Assembly: GCA_039808885.1 (NCBI GenBank)
Contig: JBDHTX010000023.1
Location: forward strand, 1 to 64,000
Direction of reading: 5' to 3'
DNA from: Dongia_A sp039808885
GTDB taxonomy: Bacteria > Pseudomonadota > Alphaproteobacteria > Dongiales > Dongiaceae
Length of the DNA: 64,000 nt
Numbering within the stretch: position 1 is the first letter of the stretch; the number at the start of each line of letters is the position of its first letter. Position numbers and translations under genes: made by a program. Shown in pieces: positions 63,600 through 64,000 of this stretch. The notes below the pieces were generated by a model. The model ran no database searches. It was not told where the DNA came from and saw only the letters and a list, made by a program, of their open reading frames with translations.

Positions 63600-63674
63600 A
63601 CCAACCCCCCATGCATCGGCAACACCGACACTCTAGGTCGAAATCCCGGCGGATACAATCTGCGAGATAACGGC

Positions 63675-63693
63675 GCGCGGGATTTTCCCGCGC
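63675..63693 (-). terminator. Weak stem-loop downstream of the right-edge gene
   Basis: GCGCGGGA (63675-63682) pairs with TCCCGCGC (63686-63693) over TTT. No U-run follows, so it may not terminate transcription fully. It lies eight bases beyond the stop at 63701. Confidence 0.4.
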
Positions 63694-63700
63694 CCGGCGA

Positions 63701-64000
63701 TCACCGGGCTGGCGGGCGGACGAGGAACAGGCGGTTGAGCTTGTTGAAGACGCGGTAGACGCCGTCGAAGGCGGCCTTGAAGGCGTCGAAGCCGCGCGGG
63801 CCATCGCCGGATTGCGCCAGGTCGCGCTGGATCCCGGCGATGGAGCGCTGGCCGTCGATGCGGGAGAGGATGGGTGCCGCCAGCGCCGGCAGCGGGAATC
63901 TCACCTCGATGCCGTCGATCTTGGCCTTCAGGACCCGGGCGGAATCGAGCCCCTTGGTCCAGGCCTCGCTGCCCGCGCGCAGCACCGGGACCAGCGCCGG
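63701..64000 (-). CDS. C-terminal fragment, possibly a class I methyltransferase tail
   Basis: The frame is open to the right edge. The last 99 residues contain FPLPALAAPILSRIDGQRSI, followed by FDAFKAAFDGVYRVFNKLNRLFLVRPPA. The LSRIDGxRS and late LNRLFL pattern resembles the C-terminal extension of some alphaproteobacterial SAM-dependent methyltransferases, but no SAM motif is visible. The assignment is weak. Confidence 0.35.
   Translation of the reverse strand, partial: PALVPVLRAGSEAWTKGLDSARVLKAKIDGIEVRFPLPALAAPILSRIDGQRSIAGIQRDLAQSGDGPRGFDAFKAAFDGVYRVFNKLNRLFLVRPPAR

Overview
This is a GC-rich chromosomal segment of an alphaproteobacterium, most likely in or near the Rhodospirillales. 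The evidence is indirect: very GC-rich codon use, a TauE/SafE exporter followed by a TIGR02186-type membrane protein, DUF1127 miniproteins beside a GcvA-like LysR regulator, bactofilin, two small PAS_5-type proteins, and a phoR / pst / phoU / phoB block with the long alphaproteobacterial PstC and PstA forms. I saw no rRNA, tRNA, CRISPR array, prophage or complete insertion sequence.

Layout. 1-128 is the start of an HU-like gene. 781-1907 is a decayed ATP-dependent DNA ligase gene. infC (2193-2735) stands alone and appears to start at AUA. 3028-9371 holds a PAS protein, proline dehydrogenase with a LysE-type exporter, a DinB-like protein, a 2OG-Fe(II) oxygenase, two DUF1127 proteins and a LysR regulator. 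9597-17624 holds DUF924, a GST, a BamE-like lipoprotein, a BI-1 protein, trpS, a DUF2333 protein, the TauE / TIGR02186 / Usp operon and a GlsB-like protein. 17686-28810 holds an FMN reductase, a Met-rich multicopper oxidase, a lipoprotein, bactofilin, an EI24/CysZ-like protein, a PfkB kinase, typA, a homocysteine methyltransferase and ampG coupled to an Rdx protein.

29021-38626 is the phosphate regulon: phoR, then free pstS, then a gene fusing a second PstS to PstC, then pstA, pstB, phoU and phoB, with candidate Pho boxes upstream of pstS. A lone S74-chaperone-like lipoprotein gene sits between phoR and pstS on the other strand. 41182-44913 encodes a 1243-residue membrane protein that joins a periplasmic Asp-box (propeller-like) domain to a cytoplasmic KAP NTPase. 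It is the strongest candidate here for an undescribed sensory or defence protein.

maeB and mutS follow. Directly after mutS lies a compositionally atypical (AT-richer) patch of about 2.7 kb with an HNH nuclease, an orphan TagO/VasI-like protein and small unknown genes. 53252-64000 holds a second PAS protein, exporters, MAPEG, a pair of related secreted proteins with an outer-membrane barrel, a two-wHTH regulator, an Lrp / GST / aldo-keto reductase cluster, a cupin, a histone-H1-like protein and a large coiled-coil lipoprotein.

Two traits recur. First, dispersed GC-rich palindromic repeats sit in intergenic spaces. Second, short tandem duplications occur both in coding linkers and at gene 3' ends, where two of them copy the stop codon.
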